This document shows, in pieces, positions 38,074 to 47,130 of a stretch of 64,000 nt of DNA. Source of the stretch: Salibacter halophilus. Its GTDB lineage: Bacteria; Bacteroidota; Bacteroidia; Flavobacteriales_G; Salibacteraceae. The notes beneath the pieces are model-generated. The model searched no databases. It had not been told where the DNA came from and worked only from the letters and a program-made list of their open reading frames with translations. The stretch lies in assembly GCF_008806325.1 (NCBI RefSeq), contig NZ_WACR01000009.1, forward strand, positions 1 through 64,000, written 5' to 3'. Both the position numbers and the translations under genes were made by a program. The first letter of the stretch is position 1, and every line of letters starts with the position of its first letter.

Positions 38074-38505
38074 TTAGTAATTATCCCAGTGATCATCTTC
38101 TTCAGAATCCCAGTCTTCTGACAAAACCGGGGTTGAGATTTTGTAATGATGGTGTTTATCTGCTAATTCTTCCAGTGTTTTGTGGAGCTCTTTAACTGAG
38201 GCAAGGAAAGTTTGAAAACTGTCTTTTATTGCTCTAAATTTTTCATCGTTTGAAGATTCCAGTGATTTTTCAAATTGATTAATTACAGGAATCATTTTTT
38301 CAAGCAAGAGAAGTTCTTTTTCTGCTTCTGAATTTTTTAGGTTTCTTGATTGAGAAACAGCTCCGCGTATTCTGAGGTTAGCATCTTCGATTTTTGAAAT
38401 AGCAAACTCTTCGTAGTCGTTCCACACTGAATCAGTGTATTGGAGGGAAGACATTATTCCGAGTGTTTCAAAAATGAAATGGTTATATACATGACCGTAA
38501 CTCAT
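38074..38505 (-). CDS. Unrecognised acidic protein, putative antitoxin of the MazF-like toxin
   Basis: 143 aa, not assignable to a family I know. The central region is helical and charged (AEKELLLLEKMIPVINQFEK), and the C-terminus is strongly acidic (SEDWDSEEDDHWDNY), which fits a flexible toxin-neutralising tail. No DNA-binding motif is evident. Position directly upstream of the toxin suggests the antitoxin role. An exact -7 box (TAATTTTG, 38510-38517) ends 4 nt before the ATG at 38505, so the start is well supported and the transcript would be leaderless. Confidence 0.6.
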   Translation of the reverse strand: MSYGHVYNHFIFETLGIMSSLQYTDSVWNDYEEFAISKIEDANLRIRGAVSQSRNLKNSEAEKELLLLEKMIPVINQFEKSLESSNDEKFRAIKDSFQTFLASVKELHKTLEELADKHHHYKISTPVLSEDWDSEEDDHWDNY

Positions 38506-38509
38506 ATTT

Positions 38510-38517
38510 CAAAATTA
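38510..38517 (-). promoter_or_regulatory. -7 box of the MazF-like operon
   Basis: TAATTTTG on the minus strand, 4 nt before the ATG of the putative antitoxin. Confidence 0.55.
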
Positions 38518-38582
38518 CGGAAATATTTGGAGATTGATTCTTGAGCCGGATCATCGATCGTTTTTGGTGCCTGAAACAGTAT

Positions 38583-39485
38583 TTAAATCACCATTTCCTC
38601 AAATGGAATAATGGTATCAAAGCCTTTATTTGAAAAGTAATTGAGGGCTTCTTTGCGGGTGGCGAGGATGAAATCTCCGCCCCAGGCGCCAAGTGATTTT
38701 ATCGCTCCGGGATAATCGCTGAATTGTTTTTCTCTGATAGGTTGTTTTCCGATAGCTTTTCCGGTTGTTTCCTCGAGTTGATTGAGGGTTTCCTCAAAAC
38801 TGTTAAGATCATCAACCTGTGTTAGTTTATCGGTCAGAGCCGTGATGTGATTAGCGGTCACTTCACGATCGAATTCGAGTTTGTGGTAATTCCCCACCTC
38901 TTTTTGACTGTCTTGTTTTTGGTTGAGGTAAACGAAAAAGAGTTCGTCAGCAAACGGTGGGTTGAACGCTACTTCTTCAACTTTTGGCTCGTTGTTTTGG
39001 AGCTGGTAGAAGATGGGTGAATTATGTTGTGCGCAGGCTACATCGTAGCCGCTTCCGCCCATTGTTTGGCGAAGTAACTCGAAAGAATTTACTCCCGCCC
39101 ATTGAGCCACACAGGAGATCAGGGTTGAGCTTGATCCTAGCCCCCACTTTCTATTGAAATCGAGCCGTGTGGTGATTTCGTAATGCTTTTGACTGGTTAA
39201 AAATGAGGGATTCAGGATAGAAGCGTAGCGGAGAATGCTCTGTAAATTTCGGGCTGCTTGTTCGTCACTGGCACTGAGGATTTGGAAGTTCTTGTCGAAC
39301 CACACTTCAAGCCATATACGGTCGTTTTCGTCCATCGCGCGCCATTCAACTTTACGCTGATTGGCATCGCGGGTTTGTACGTCCAGGCTCTGACCGTAAC
39401 GAGTGGGAACAGCCAGTGCTTTGGCACCGTCTAAAACGAGGTACTCGCCCGATATCAGGAGCTTGCCGTTTGCCCTGAATTGCAT
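38583..39485 (-). CDS. GYDIA-family GHMP kinase (candidate phosphomevalonate kinase)
   Basis: 300 aa. It has GHMP-kinase motifs KLLISGEYLVLDGAKALAVP and WGLGSSSTLISCVAQWAG, plus the GYDIA-family signature, here GGSGYDVACAQ near residue 156. It begins 3 nt after the HMG-CoA reductase stop. The mevalonate kinase and decarboxylase genes nearby leave the phosphomevalonate step unfilled, so this is the natural candidate. The substrate is inference. Confidence 0.82.
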   Translation of the reverse strand: MQFRANGKLLISGEYLVLDGAKALAVPTRYGQSLDVQTRDANQRKVEWRAMDENDRIWLEVWFDKNFQILSASDEQAARNLQSILRYASILNPSFLTSQKHYEITTRLDFNRKWGLGSSSTLISCVAQWAGVNSFELLRQTMGGSGYDVACAQHNSPIFYQLQNNEPKVEEVAFNPPFADELFFVYLNQKQDSQKEVGNYHKLEFDREVTANHITALTDKLTQVDDLNSFEETLNQLEETTGKAIGKQPIREKQFSDYPGAIKSLGAWGGDFILATRKEALNYFSNKGFDTIIPFEEMVI

Positions 39486-39488
39486 GCT

Positions 39489-40829
39489 TTACTTTTTTAG
39501 CTCTTCAACTGATGAAACGCCACGCATCTCGCAAAACTTGTTCACGATCATGTTGTAGTGGGGAACTTTGTCCTTGAAGAACTTTTTCATTTCTTCTTTT
39601 TCTTCGTTAGTGGCTTCCAGCTTATTGAGAATGTTGAGCAGGTGCATTTTCATGTGTCCCTGCTGAATGCCGGTAGTCACGAGAGCACGCAACGCACCAA
39701 AGTTTTGTGCGAGTCCGCTAGCGGCCACAATACCCATCAATTCTTTAGCCGATGGATTATCGAGAAGCTCATGAGCCAACTTTACAACCGGATGCAGGTT
39801 TGTGAGTCCGCCCACAGTGCCGAGCGCCATCGGAACCTCGATCCAGAACTTGAACATGCCATCCTCCACAGAGCAATCTGTGAGTGATCGGTACTGTCCG
39901 CTACGTGATGCGTAAGTGTGACAGGCAGCTTCAATTGCGCGGAAATCATTTCCGGTTGCAATTACCACTGCATCGATTCCATTCATAATGCCTTTGTTGT
40001 GCGTGGTAGCACGGTAAGGTTCAATGCGGGCAACGTGAACAGCACGCTCAAATTTTTCCACAAATTCTTCGGCTGAAACACCATCGGTTTCGAGAAACTC
40101 TACCGGGCAGGAGACTTCAGATCTTACCAAACACTCAGGCGTGTAGTTCGAGAGAATACACATGATGATTTGGATGTCCTTTTCTTTTTCGGTGAAAATA
40201 TCAGATTCGCTAACTGCTTCCTGTAACGTGTTGGCAAACTGCTCCAGGCAGGTATTGATGAAGTTGGCTCCCATGGAGTCAACCGTTTCAAAAGTCGCTT
40301 TAATCTGGTAGTAGTTGGGTTCTTCAAATGTCTTGTTAATGAGCATGAGATCCACAATTCCGCCACCGCGCTTGCGCATGTTTTTGGTGATCTCAGCAGT
40401 ATCGGCATAAAAACGGTCTTTTACCGAGTTGAAGAATTCCCAAAGCTTGTTGTAGTCGCCATAGTATGCAAAATGAACGTGACCTACTTTTTTGGTGGAT
40501 ACCACTTCGCTTTTGAAGCCTCCGCGGTCATACCAAAAGCTGGCTGCCTTAGCGGCTGCTGCAACAACTGAGCTCTCCTCAATTGCCATGGGCATAGCGT
40601 AAACCTTATCGTTGATCTTAAAGTTTGGCGCCACTCCAAAAGGCAGGAAGTAATTCGTGAGCGTATTCTCGATGAATTCATCGTGAAGCTGCTGTGTTTT
40701 TGGGTCGTTGTGCCAGTATTTTTGAAGCGTTTGTCGCGCCTCATCGGGATTGTTGAAATAGTTATTCGTGAGCCATTCGATCTTGGCTTCTTTCGTCATT
40801 TTGGAAAATCCCTGTACTCTCTTTGACAT
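39489..40829 (-). CDS. Hydroxymethylglutaryl-CoA reductase
   Basis: Reduces HMG-CoA to mevalonate, the committed step of the pathway. At 446 aa without membrane helices it looks like a class II soluble enzyme. Catalytic elements: Glu in MAIEESSVVAAA (about residue 83), Lys in THNKGIMNGIDAV, Asp in ATGNDFRA, the GTVGGLTNLHP segment and the C-terminal His in GHMKMHLLN. HMG-CoA synthase is not in the window. Confidence 0.95.
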   Translation of the reverse strand: MSKRVQGFSKMTKEAKIEWLTNNYFNNPDEARQTLQKYWHNDPKTQQLHDEFIENTLTNYFLPFGVAPNFKINDKVYAMPMAIEESSVVAAAAKAASFWYDRGGFKSEVVSTKKVGHVHFAYYGDYNKLWEFFNSVKDRFYADTAEITKNMRKRGGGIVDLMLINKTFEEPNYYQIKATFETVDSMGANFINTCLEQFANTLQEAVSESDIFTEKEKDIQIIMCILSNYTPECLVRSEVSCPVEFLETDGVSAEEFVEKFERAVHVARIEPYRATTHNKGIMNGIDAVVIATGNDFRAIEAACHTYASRSGQYRSLTDCSVEDGMFKFWIEVPMALGTVGGLTNLHPVVKLAHELLDNPSAKELMGIVAASGLAQNFGALRALVTTGIQQGHMKMHLLNILNKLEATNEEKEEMKKFFKDKVPHYNMIVNKFCEMRGVSSVEELKK

Positions 40830-40926
40830 GGTCGTTCTTTTTGCGAAATATACTGCGAAAGTAACGCATGTAAAATGAAATTAGTTTACATGAAAAGGGA
40901 TTTAAGTTTTTTTAGCTGATGGGTAA

Positions 40927-40967
40927 TAACGGTCAGAGCCGGGACTTCACTCCGGCTCTGACTGTTA
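40927..40967. terminator. Stem-loop built from an inverted GGTCAGANCC pair
   Basis: GTCAGAGCCGG (40932-40942) pairs perfectly with CCGGCTCTGAC (40952-40962) around a 9-nt loop, and AAC/GTT extends it. It contains the exact 10-mer at 40931 and a near-copy at 40954 in opposite orientation. It lies just past the stop of the RND transporter gene and before the HMG-CoA reductase start, so a terminator role is plausible, but no T run follows on either strand. Confidence 0.6.
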
Positions 40968-40969
40968 AT

Positions 40970-43900
40970 TTATTCACCACTCAACTTGTACTTGGCTTTG
41001 TTGAGCAAGAAGTACATTACAGGTACGATAATGAGTGTGAGGAACGTGGCAAACGTGAGACCAAAAATGATGGTCCACGAGATAGGTCCCCAGAACATTA
41101 CGTTATCACCACCCACATAAATATTGGGATCGAGTGTTTTAAAGAAACTGAAAAAGTCGATGTTCAAACCGATTGCGAGCGGAATCAACCCAAATATGGT
41201 CGTGATTGCCGTTAGCAATACCGGACGCAAACGCGTTTTACCGCCTTCTTCAATTGCTTTTACCACTTCATTAAATGGAAGTTTTTCATCGTCTTCGAGT
41301 TCCAGTTCTTCTCTCCTTCTATCGATGATGAGGTTGGTGTAGTCGATCAGTACGATCGCGTTGTTCACCACGATACCGGCCAGCGAGATAATCCCGATCA
41401 TGGTCATGATCACGATGAAGTCCATCTGGAAGATTACAAGTCCAAGGAGTACGCCAATCAAACTGAAAAGTACCGAAGTACCGATAATAAACGGAGTACT
41501 CACCGAGTTGAACTGCATCACAATGATCATGATGATGAGGAAGAACGCGATAGCTAGAGCCGTGGTGAGGAAGTTCATCTCCTCGGCCTGCTCTTCCTGC
41601 TGACCAGTAAACTTGTACGTAATGCCTTCGCTCATGTCGTAATCCTTGAGGTGGGTCTTGATGTTGTTTACCACTTCAGTAGGGTTGTAACCATCGAGTA
41701 CGTTTGACGAAATTGTGATAATACGCTCTAAGTCTTTGCGCTTCACCGCACTAAAAGTCGATGTTTTCTTTGCTGTTGCAACTGAAGAAATTGGAACCTG
41801 CACAATTCTACCCGTTGAAGGATCTCTGAAAGTGATGCGTTGGTTCATCAATATTTCTGAGTTGTTGCGCAACTCTTCTTTCAACCTGATATTGATCGGG
41901 TAGTCGTCTTCACCTTCTTTGTAGGTGGAAACTTCTTGTCCGTACACGGCCGTACGCAGCGCATTACCTATTTGGCCGGTTGACAATCCCAGTCTGCGCG
42001 CTTTAGCCCTGTCGATATTTACTTCGAGCTGCGGTTTACCCTGTTCTACATCTAATTTTAATTCTTCAATACCTTCAATGTTGGCATCTTTGATGTACGA
42101 TTTTATGCTCTCAGTTTCCTGCATGAGCGCGAGGTAATCGTCACCCTGCACCTCGATGTTAATCGGTTTACCCTGAGGTGGACCAGCCTGGTTTTTATCG
42201 ACTGATATTTTAGTTCCCGGGTATCCTTTGAGCGAGTTACGGATCTCTGTTTGTACATCGCTTGTCAAAATTCCTCTACGCAACTGGAACTTTTCAAATG
42301 AAACTGTAATCCGTGCTTTGTGTGGTGTACTTCCCATTTGTGGACCTTGCATAGGGTCTGATGTTCCTTCACCTACCTGTGCGATCACTGACTCTACGAG
42401 GAAGTCTTCTTTTTCACCCGTTTCAGGGTTTACAGCCTGGTATTGTTCAAGCACTTTCAGAACCTTTTTCTCGATGTCTTTCGTGATCTCATTCGTGTAT
42501 TCAATATCAGTCCCAATCGGTTTTTCGATGTAGATATTGAGGTACTGCGGTTCATTCTCAGGGAAGAACAGGATCTTTGGCGTAAACTTGATAATGAGTA
42601 CGATCGAAAGGATTAGAGCCAAAGTGGTTCCGACCAAAAATGCAACCGGCTTTTTGCCGCTTAGCGCATATTTGATAAAGCTGTCGTAGAAGTTTTCCAT
42701 TGCCGGGATGATGCGGTTTTGAAAAAAGACAGTTCCCGGATAAATCACAAAACTGTTCAACAACAGGAATGTGCCGGTTATACCGATGAAGTTGGCCGAT
42801 ACGTTTTGGCCTGTTACAAAGAAAATTCCGGAAAGAATCAACAGCCCGATTGCCGGCTTTATGACTTTCTTTCGGTTGGTGTTTTTCGATATAAACGCGT
42901 AGTCTTTAAGTGTCAAGATGAGAATTACTGAAACGATTGCACCCGCAATATAATTGAGTGCTCCGGCTTCAGGTTGGTCACCCGCAATGTCAATGAGCAT
43001 TGCCACAATAATGACTACTCCGTAAATGATGAGTCGCTTCGTTGGGATCTTTACATCTTGTTCATCGATCTTCATAAATTTAGAAGTGAGCACGGGGTTG
43101 ATAACCAGTGCTACAAATAATGATGATGACAAAACAATGATGAGCGTAATAGGAAGATATTGCATGAAGTTCCCCACAACGCCAGGCCATAAACCGAGCG
43201 GAATAAAGGCTGCCAACGTAGTGGCTGTTGAGGCGATAATTGGGAGTGCAACTTCTCCAACACCTGCTTTTGCTGCCTTGAGTGGCGGATAGCCTTCATC
43301 CATCAATCGGTAGATGTTTTCAACTACTACAATTCCGTTATCCACTAACATCCCGAGTGCGAGTACGAGCGAGAACAACACAATTGTATTCAGGGTTACG
43401 CCCATCGCGTTGAGGATAAAAAATGACAGGAACATCGAGAGCGGAATGGCAACTCCCACGAAAAGTGCGTTTCGTAACCCGAGGAAGAACAAGAGCACAG
43501 CAACAACGAGAATCACACCAAAAATGATGTTGTTGGCGAGTTCGTCAACCTGTGTTCTGGTTTGGTCACTTTGGTCACCGGTTATCGAAACCTGGAGGTT
43601 TTCAGGGAATTCGTTATTCTGTGCTTTTCCAACGATTTCATTGATCGCATCAGAAGCTTCTAGTAGATTGGCACCACTTCGCTTCATTACATCAACCATC
43701 ACAACTGTCTCGGTGTACTGGCGAGCGTAGCTTTCTTTTTCTTTTTGCTGGAAAGTAACATTAGCAATATCGTTGAGGTAAACGATATTCCCGCTTTCGT
43801 GCTTGACAACAATGTCCTCAATTTGTTTGTAGTCTTTGAATTCACCCAAAACACGAATTGAGCGCTCAAAGTTATCAGTGTTGATCTCACCTCCAGAGAT

Positions 43901-44575
43901 TGTGAGGTTTTCGTTTGAGATGGCTCCGGCTACGTCATTGAAGCTGACTTGCATCGCGTTCATTCGATGAATGTCGAGATTTACAGCTACTTCTTTTTCA
44001 GTGTACCCGCGGATATCTACACTTGTGATTTGCGGAAGATCTTCGATTTCTTCCTGTAGGTATTCAGCGTAATCCTTGAGCTGATCCTGTGAGAACTCTC
44101 CTGAAAGGTTGATGTTCATGATCGGAACCAGTTCTGAGAAGTTCATCTCGAACACATTCGGTTCTGACGGTAGATCATCTGGGAAGTCTGAGTCGGCTTT
44201 TGCTTTATCAACTTCGTCTTTGACTTTTCGCAGAGCTTCATCAGGCGTTATGCTGAAATCGAACTTTACCTGGATAGATGAATACCCCTGAATGGATGTA
44301 CTGTTAATTTCATCGATACCGGAAATCGTGTTGATCTCTTTCTCGAGTGGTCTGGTGATCAGTTTCTCAATATCGAGGGCTGAGTTTCCGGGATATGGTG
44401 TGCCAACGTAAATCTCCGGTGTTACAACCTCTGGGAAACTCTCCTTGGGCATGCTCGTGTATGAAATGATACCCGCAATCAGGATGATGGCGGTGAGGAC
44501 AAATACTGTCACTCTGTTCTCTACAGAGAGTGAGGAGAGTTTAAACTCTTTTATTTTTTCTTTTAGGTTACTCAT
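40970..44575 (-). CDS. RND-family efflux permease (HAE1 type)
   Basis: Proton-driven pump of a tripartite efflux system, 1201 aa against about 1050 in AcrB. Standard features: first helix (VTVFVLTAIILIAGIISY), periplasmic domains and the TM4 proton site, read here as LVDNGIVVVEN, so AcrB Asp408 is Asn. The surplus is mainly an insert after TM6 (about residues 510-625) with four further hydrophobic segments (LIIYGVVIIVAMLI, YIAGAIVSVILILTL, IGLLILSGIFFVTG, FIGITGTFLLLNSFVIY). It is the last gene of the tetR-tolC-hlyD-RND operon. Confidence 0.93.
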   Translation of the reverse strand: MSNLKEKIKEFKLSSLSVENRVTVFVLTAIILIAGIISYTSMPKESFPEVVTPEIYVGTPYPGNSALDIEKLITRPLEKEINTISGIDEINSTSIQGYSSIQVKFDFSITPDEALRKVKDEVDKAKADSDFPDDLPSEPNVFEMNFSELVPIMNINLSGEFSQDQLKDYAEYLQEEIEDLPQITSVDIRGYTEKEVAVNLDIHRMNAMQVSFNDVAGAISNENLTISGGEINTDNFERSIRVLGEFKDYKQIEDIVVKHESGNIVYLNDIANVTFQQKEKESYARQYTETVVMVDVMKRSGANLLEASDAINEIVGKAQNNEFPENLQVSITGDQSDQTRTQVDELANNIIFGVILVVAVLLFFLGLRNALFVGVAIPLSMFLSFFILNAMGVTLNTIVLFSLVLALGMLVDNGIVVVENIYRLMDEGYPPLKAAKAGVGEVALPIIASTATTLAAFIPLGLWPGVVGNFMQYLPITLIIVLSSSLFVALVINPVLTSKFMKIDEQDVKIPTKRLIIYGVVIIVAMLIDIAGDQPEAGALNYIAGAIVSVILILTLKDYAFISKNTNRKKVIKPAIGLLILSGIFFVTGQNVSANFIGITGTFLLLNSFVIYPGTVFFQNRIIPAMENFYDSFIKYALSGKKPVAFLVGTTLALILSIVLIIKFTPKILFFPENEPQYLNIYIEKPIGTDIEYTNEITKDIEKKVLKVLEQYQAVNPETGEKEDFLVESVIAQVGEGTSDPMQGPQMGSTPHKARITVSFEKFQLRRGILTSDVQTEIRNSLKGYPGTKISVDKNQAGPPQGKPINIEVQGDDYLALMQETESIKSYIKDANIEGIEELKLDVEQGKPQLEVNIDRAKARRLGLSTGQIGNALRTAVYGQEVSTYKEGEDDYPINIRLKEELRNNSEILMNQRITFRDPSTGRIVQVPISSVATAKKTSTFSAVKRKDLERIITISSNVLDGYNPTEVVNNIKTHLKDYDMSEGITYKFTGQQEEQAEEMNFLTTALAIAFFLIIMIIVMQFNSVSTPFIIGTSVLFSLIGVLLGLVIFQMDFIVIMTMIGIISLAGIVVNNAIVLIDYTNLIIDRRREELELEDDEKLPFNEVVKAIEEGGKTRLRPVLLTAITTIFGLIPLAIGLNIDFFSFFKTLDPNIYVGGDNVMFWGPISWTIIFGLTFATFLTLIIVPVMYFLLNKAKYKLSGE

Positions 44576-44593
44576 TACCTGTTCGTTTGAGTG

Positions 44594-45736
44594 TTATTGC
44601 TGTAGTGTTACAACCTGGTCTTCTTTCACGCTTCTCGCTCCTTTTGAAATCACGAGCTCATCACCTTTAAGGCCTTCTTTGATGTGCGTTTTGCCACCGT
44701 AGCTCAGTCCTGAAGTGATGTACTTGCGCTTCACTTTATAAGTATTGTCTTTGTGTGGCTTGAGCGTGTAAACGTAGTCTTTACCTTCAGCCGTTTGCTG
44801 GACGAGATTCGACTCAATGACAACTGCAGAATCTTGCTGGAAGTCTTTAATCATTAGTCTTGCCAAAAGATTTGGCTTAAGCTGGTCTTTTGGGTTCTGA
44901 ATGTTGACACGCGCCATGAATGTACGGTTATTGGGGTTGATGTACTGACCGGTACGTGCAATCGTTGTGTCGATTTCAAGATTGAGAGCATCGAACTGAG
45001 CGATCACTTGCGTTCCTTTGTCAACAGTTCCTATGTAGCGCTCTGATACATCAGCTTCAATGTACATATCACCGAGGTTGATGATACGCATGAGCGGCAT
45101 TCCCGGAGATGCCATTTCACCTTCTTTCGGGAAAATTTTATCGATGGTTCCGTTGATTGGCGATTTGAGGTTAGCCATATCGAGCTGACTATTGAGCGTA
45201 TTGAGTCGGCTTTCTAGGTTTTCTTTTCTGTTTTTTGCTTCGAGATAGCTCACTTCAGAACCGATATTTTTGTCCCACAGTCTCTTTTGGCGCTTATAAA
45301 TTTCTTCAGCCAAAGAGAGTTGTGACTGAACTTCTTTGATGTTGTTGCGAACAACTTCTGCATCAATTTTGAGTAATAGTTGTCCTTTTATTACATCGTC
45401 ACCTTCATTCACTAAAATGCTCAGGATCTCGCCAGATGTTTCTGCATACACCTGGATGTTTTCTTTAGCTTCAACATTACCGTATACTTCAATGAAGTGC
45501 TTGAAAGTTTCGCGATGAGCACTTACAGCTGCAACACGGTTTAGCTTTTTGGTAGAATCGAGCTTAACGATTTCCTTTTGAATTGAGTCGAGTGTTGTTT
45601 TGATCTTGTCGTACTCTTTTGTGAGGCTGTCCTTTTGAGTTGTTAGTTCACTCAATACAGGGTCTTTTGCCGTTTGGTCAGATCCGCACGAATACAAGAG
45701 TAAGGCCGTACTTAAAATTGCTAGATAAGCTCTCAT
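44594..45736 (-). CDS. Efflux periplasmic adaptor (HlyD/MFP family), lipoprotein
   Basis: Joins the RND pump to the outer-membrane channel. 380 aa. Lipoprotein signal AILSTALLLYSC is followed by a coiled coil (LTTQKDSLTKEYDKIKTTLD). The split lipoyl/barrel domain (VYAETSGEILSILVNEGDDV; LKSPINGTIDKIFPKEGEM) and beta-barrel follow. It starts 2 nt after the tolC-like gene. One GGTCAGANCC copy overlaps the lipobox region (45676). Confidence 0.93.
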   Translation of the reverse strand: MRAYLAILSTALLLYSCGSDQTAKDPVLSELTTQKDSLTKEYDKIKTTLDSIQKEIVKLDSTKKLNRVAAVSAHRETFKHFIEVYGNVEAKENIQVYAETSGEILSILVNEGDDVIKGQLLLKIDAEVVRNNIKEVQSQLSLAEEIYKRQKRLWDKNIGSEVSYLEAKNRKENLESRLNTLNSQLDMANLKSPINGTIDKIFPKEGEMASPGMPLMRIINLGDMYIEADVSERYIGTVDKGTQVIAQFDALNLEIDTTIARTGQYINPNNRTFMARVNIQNPKDQLKPNLLARLMIKDFQQDSAVVIESNLVQQTAEGKDYVYTLKPHKDNTYKVKRKYITSGLSYGGKTHIKEGLKGDELVISKGARSVKEDQVVTLQQ

Positions 45737-45738
45737 GA

Positions 45739-47130
45739 TTATAAGTTGTTAAGAATTTGATCTAAATTGGTTTTGGATTCTATAAGGCTGTTAATGCTAT
45801 TGATATATTGTGCCTGGGTTTGGAAAAACTGTCTCTGAGCCTGAGCTAGGTCGAGGCTAGATGAAACACCTTCTTTGTACTTGAAGGTTTGCTTGTTGAG
45901 TATTTTACGGGAAAGCTCCAGACTTTCTTTGTTGTTTTGAAACTCGTTCAAAGTTGTAAGGTAGTTAGACTTGGCCTGTAGGAACTCGACTGAAAGCTGT
46001 TGAGAAGTTTGTCTCAGATCAACTTCAGCTTTTTCCATCTCAATTTTGGCTTGTTGTATTTTGTAGTGGCGCATCAGGCTTGAAAAAATAGGAACCTGCA
46101 AACTAAGACCCCATACTGTTGATGGATACCAAAAATTATCATTACTCACTTCGAGTTCATTACTCAGGTAGTTTTGATTGTAATTGAAGAAAGCATTGAG
46201 TTTTGGAAGAGCTTTTGCCTGCTCGTTTTTGTAATTCAAATATTGTATTTCTTTGTTAGTGGCTGCAATACGGTAATCGATATTGGCTGCCGGATTGAAA
46301 TCCTGGTTTTTGGCATCGGGTGAGTTGCCGTAAGCGAGAATAGCATCCAGGCTATCAGTTAGCGTGACTGTTGTGTCAACCGGTAATCCCATTTGATATT
46401 TGAGGAGGTGTAGCGAAATATCGGTGAGTCGTTTCGCTCGCTGAACCTGGTTCTGAGTAGATTGAAGCAAGATTTTCAGTTGGTCTACGTCTTCTTCTGC
46501 TGTAAAACCTTCTTCATAGAGAGCGTTTGTTTCGTTGTATGTTTTCTCAAGTGTTTCGAGGTTGCTCTCAAGAGTCTTGAGGTTTTCAGTTGAAACGATA
46601 ACGCCAGTATAGGCCTGAGTAACCCCCGATACAATTTCCTGTTCGGTTTTAACCTTTGCGTTTTTGCTTAGTTCACGATAGGTTTTGGCAGCTCTCAACC
46701 CAACAATATAAGAACCATCAAATATTAATTGATTAGCTGATACACCAGCACTCATGTTGTATTTCGTTCCAAATTGAGCCGGGATATATTCAGGGTTTGG
46801 CGGCTGAACCTGTGACGGTTCAATGACATCGTAATCGACAAGCGAACCACCAACAACGGGCGAAATAAAGTTAGGAACTACCTGAGTTGGAATGTCGATG
46901 AAATCATTGAACTCTGCCGAGCCACTTATTTGTGGAAGGCCAATAGCAGTCGTCTCGCGAACACGGTCACGAGCAGCCTCAACATCCATTTGCGCTTTTT
47001 TGCTAAAATAGCTGTGTTCTAAAGCGTATTTTTTCGCTTCTTCAAGACTGAACTCCTGTTGACTAAACCCCGCTAACGCAGCTGTAACGGTAATTATAGT
47101 AAGCGATATAGCCTTTAAATAATTCATCAT
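45739..47130 (-). CDS. TolC-family outer-membrane efflux channel
   Basis: 463 aa with a signal peptide (AISLTIITVTAALAGFSQQ) and two homologous halves of long helices and barrel strands, as in TolC/OprM (for example QEFSLEEAKKYALEHSY, and later NKQTFKYKEGVSSSLDLAQAQ). It exports substrates through the outer membrane for the pump encoded downstream. It overlaps the tetR stop by 4 nt. Confidence 0.92.
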   Translation of the reverse strand: MMNYLKAISLTIITVTAALAGFSQQEFSLEEAKKYALEHSYFSKKAQMDVEAARDRVRETTAIGLPQISGSAEFNDFIDIPTQVVPNFISPVVGGSLVDYDVIEPSQVQPPNPEYIPAQFGTKYNMSAGVSANQLIFDGSYIVGLRAAKTYRELSKNAKVKTEQEIVSGVTQAYTGVIVSTENLKTLESNLETLEKTYNETNALYEEGFTAEEDVDQLKILLQSTQNQVQRAKRLTDISLHLLKYQMGLPVDTTVTLTDSLDAILAYGNSPDAKNQDFNPAANIDYRIAATNKEIQYLNYKNEQAKALPKLNAFFNYNQNYLSNELEVSNDNFWYPSTVWGLSLQVPIFSSLMRHYKIQQAKIEMEKAEVDLRQTSQQLSVEFLQAKSNYLTTLNEFQNNKESLELSRKILNKQTFKYKEGVSSSLDLAQAQRQFFQTQAQYINSINSLIESKTNLDQILNNL

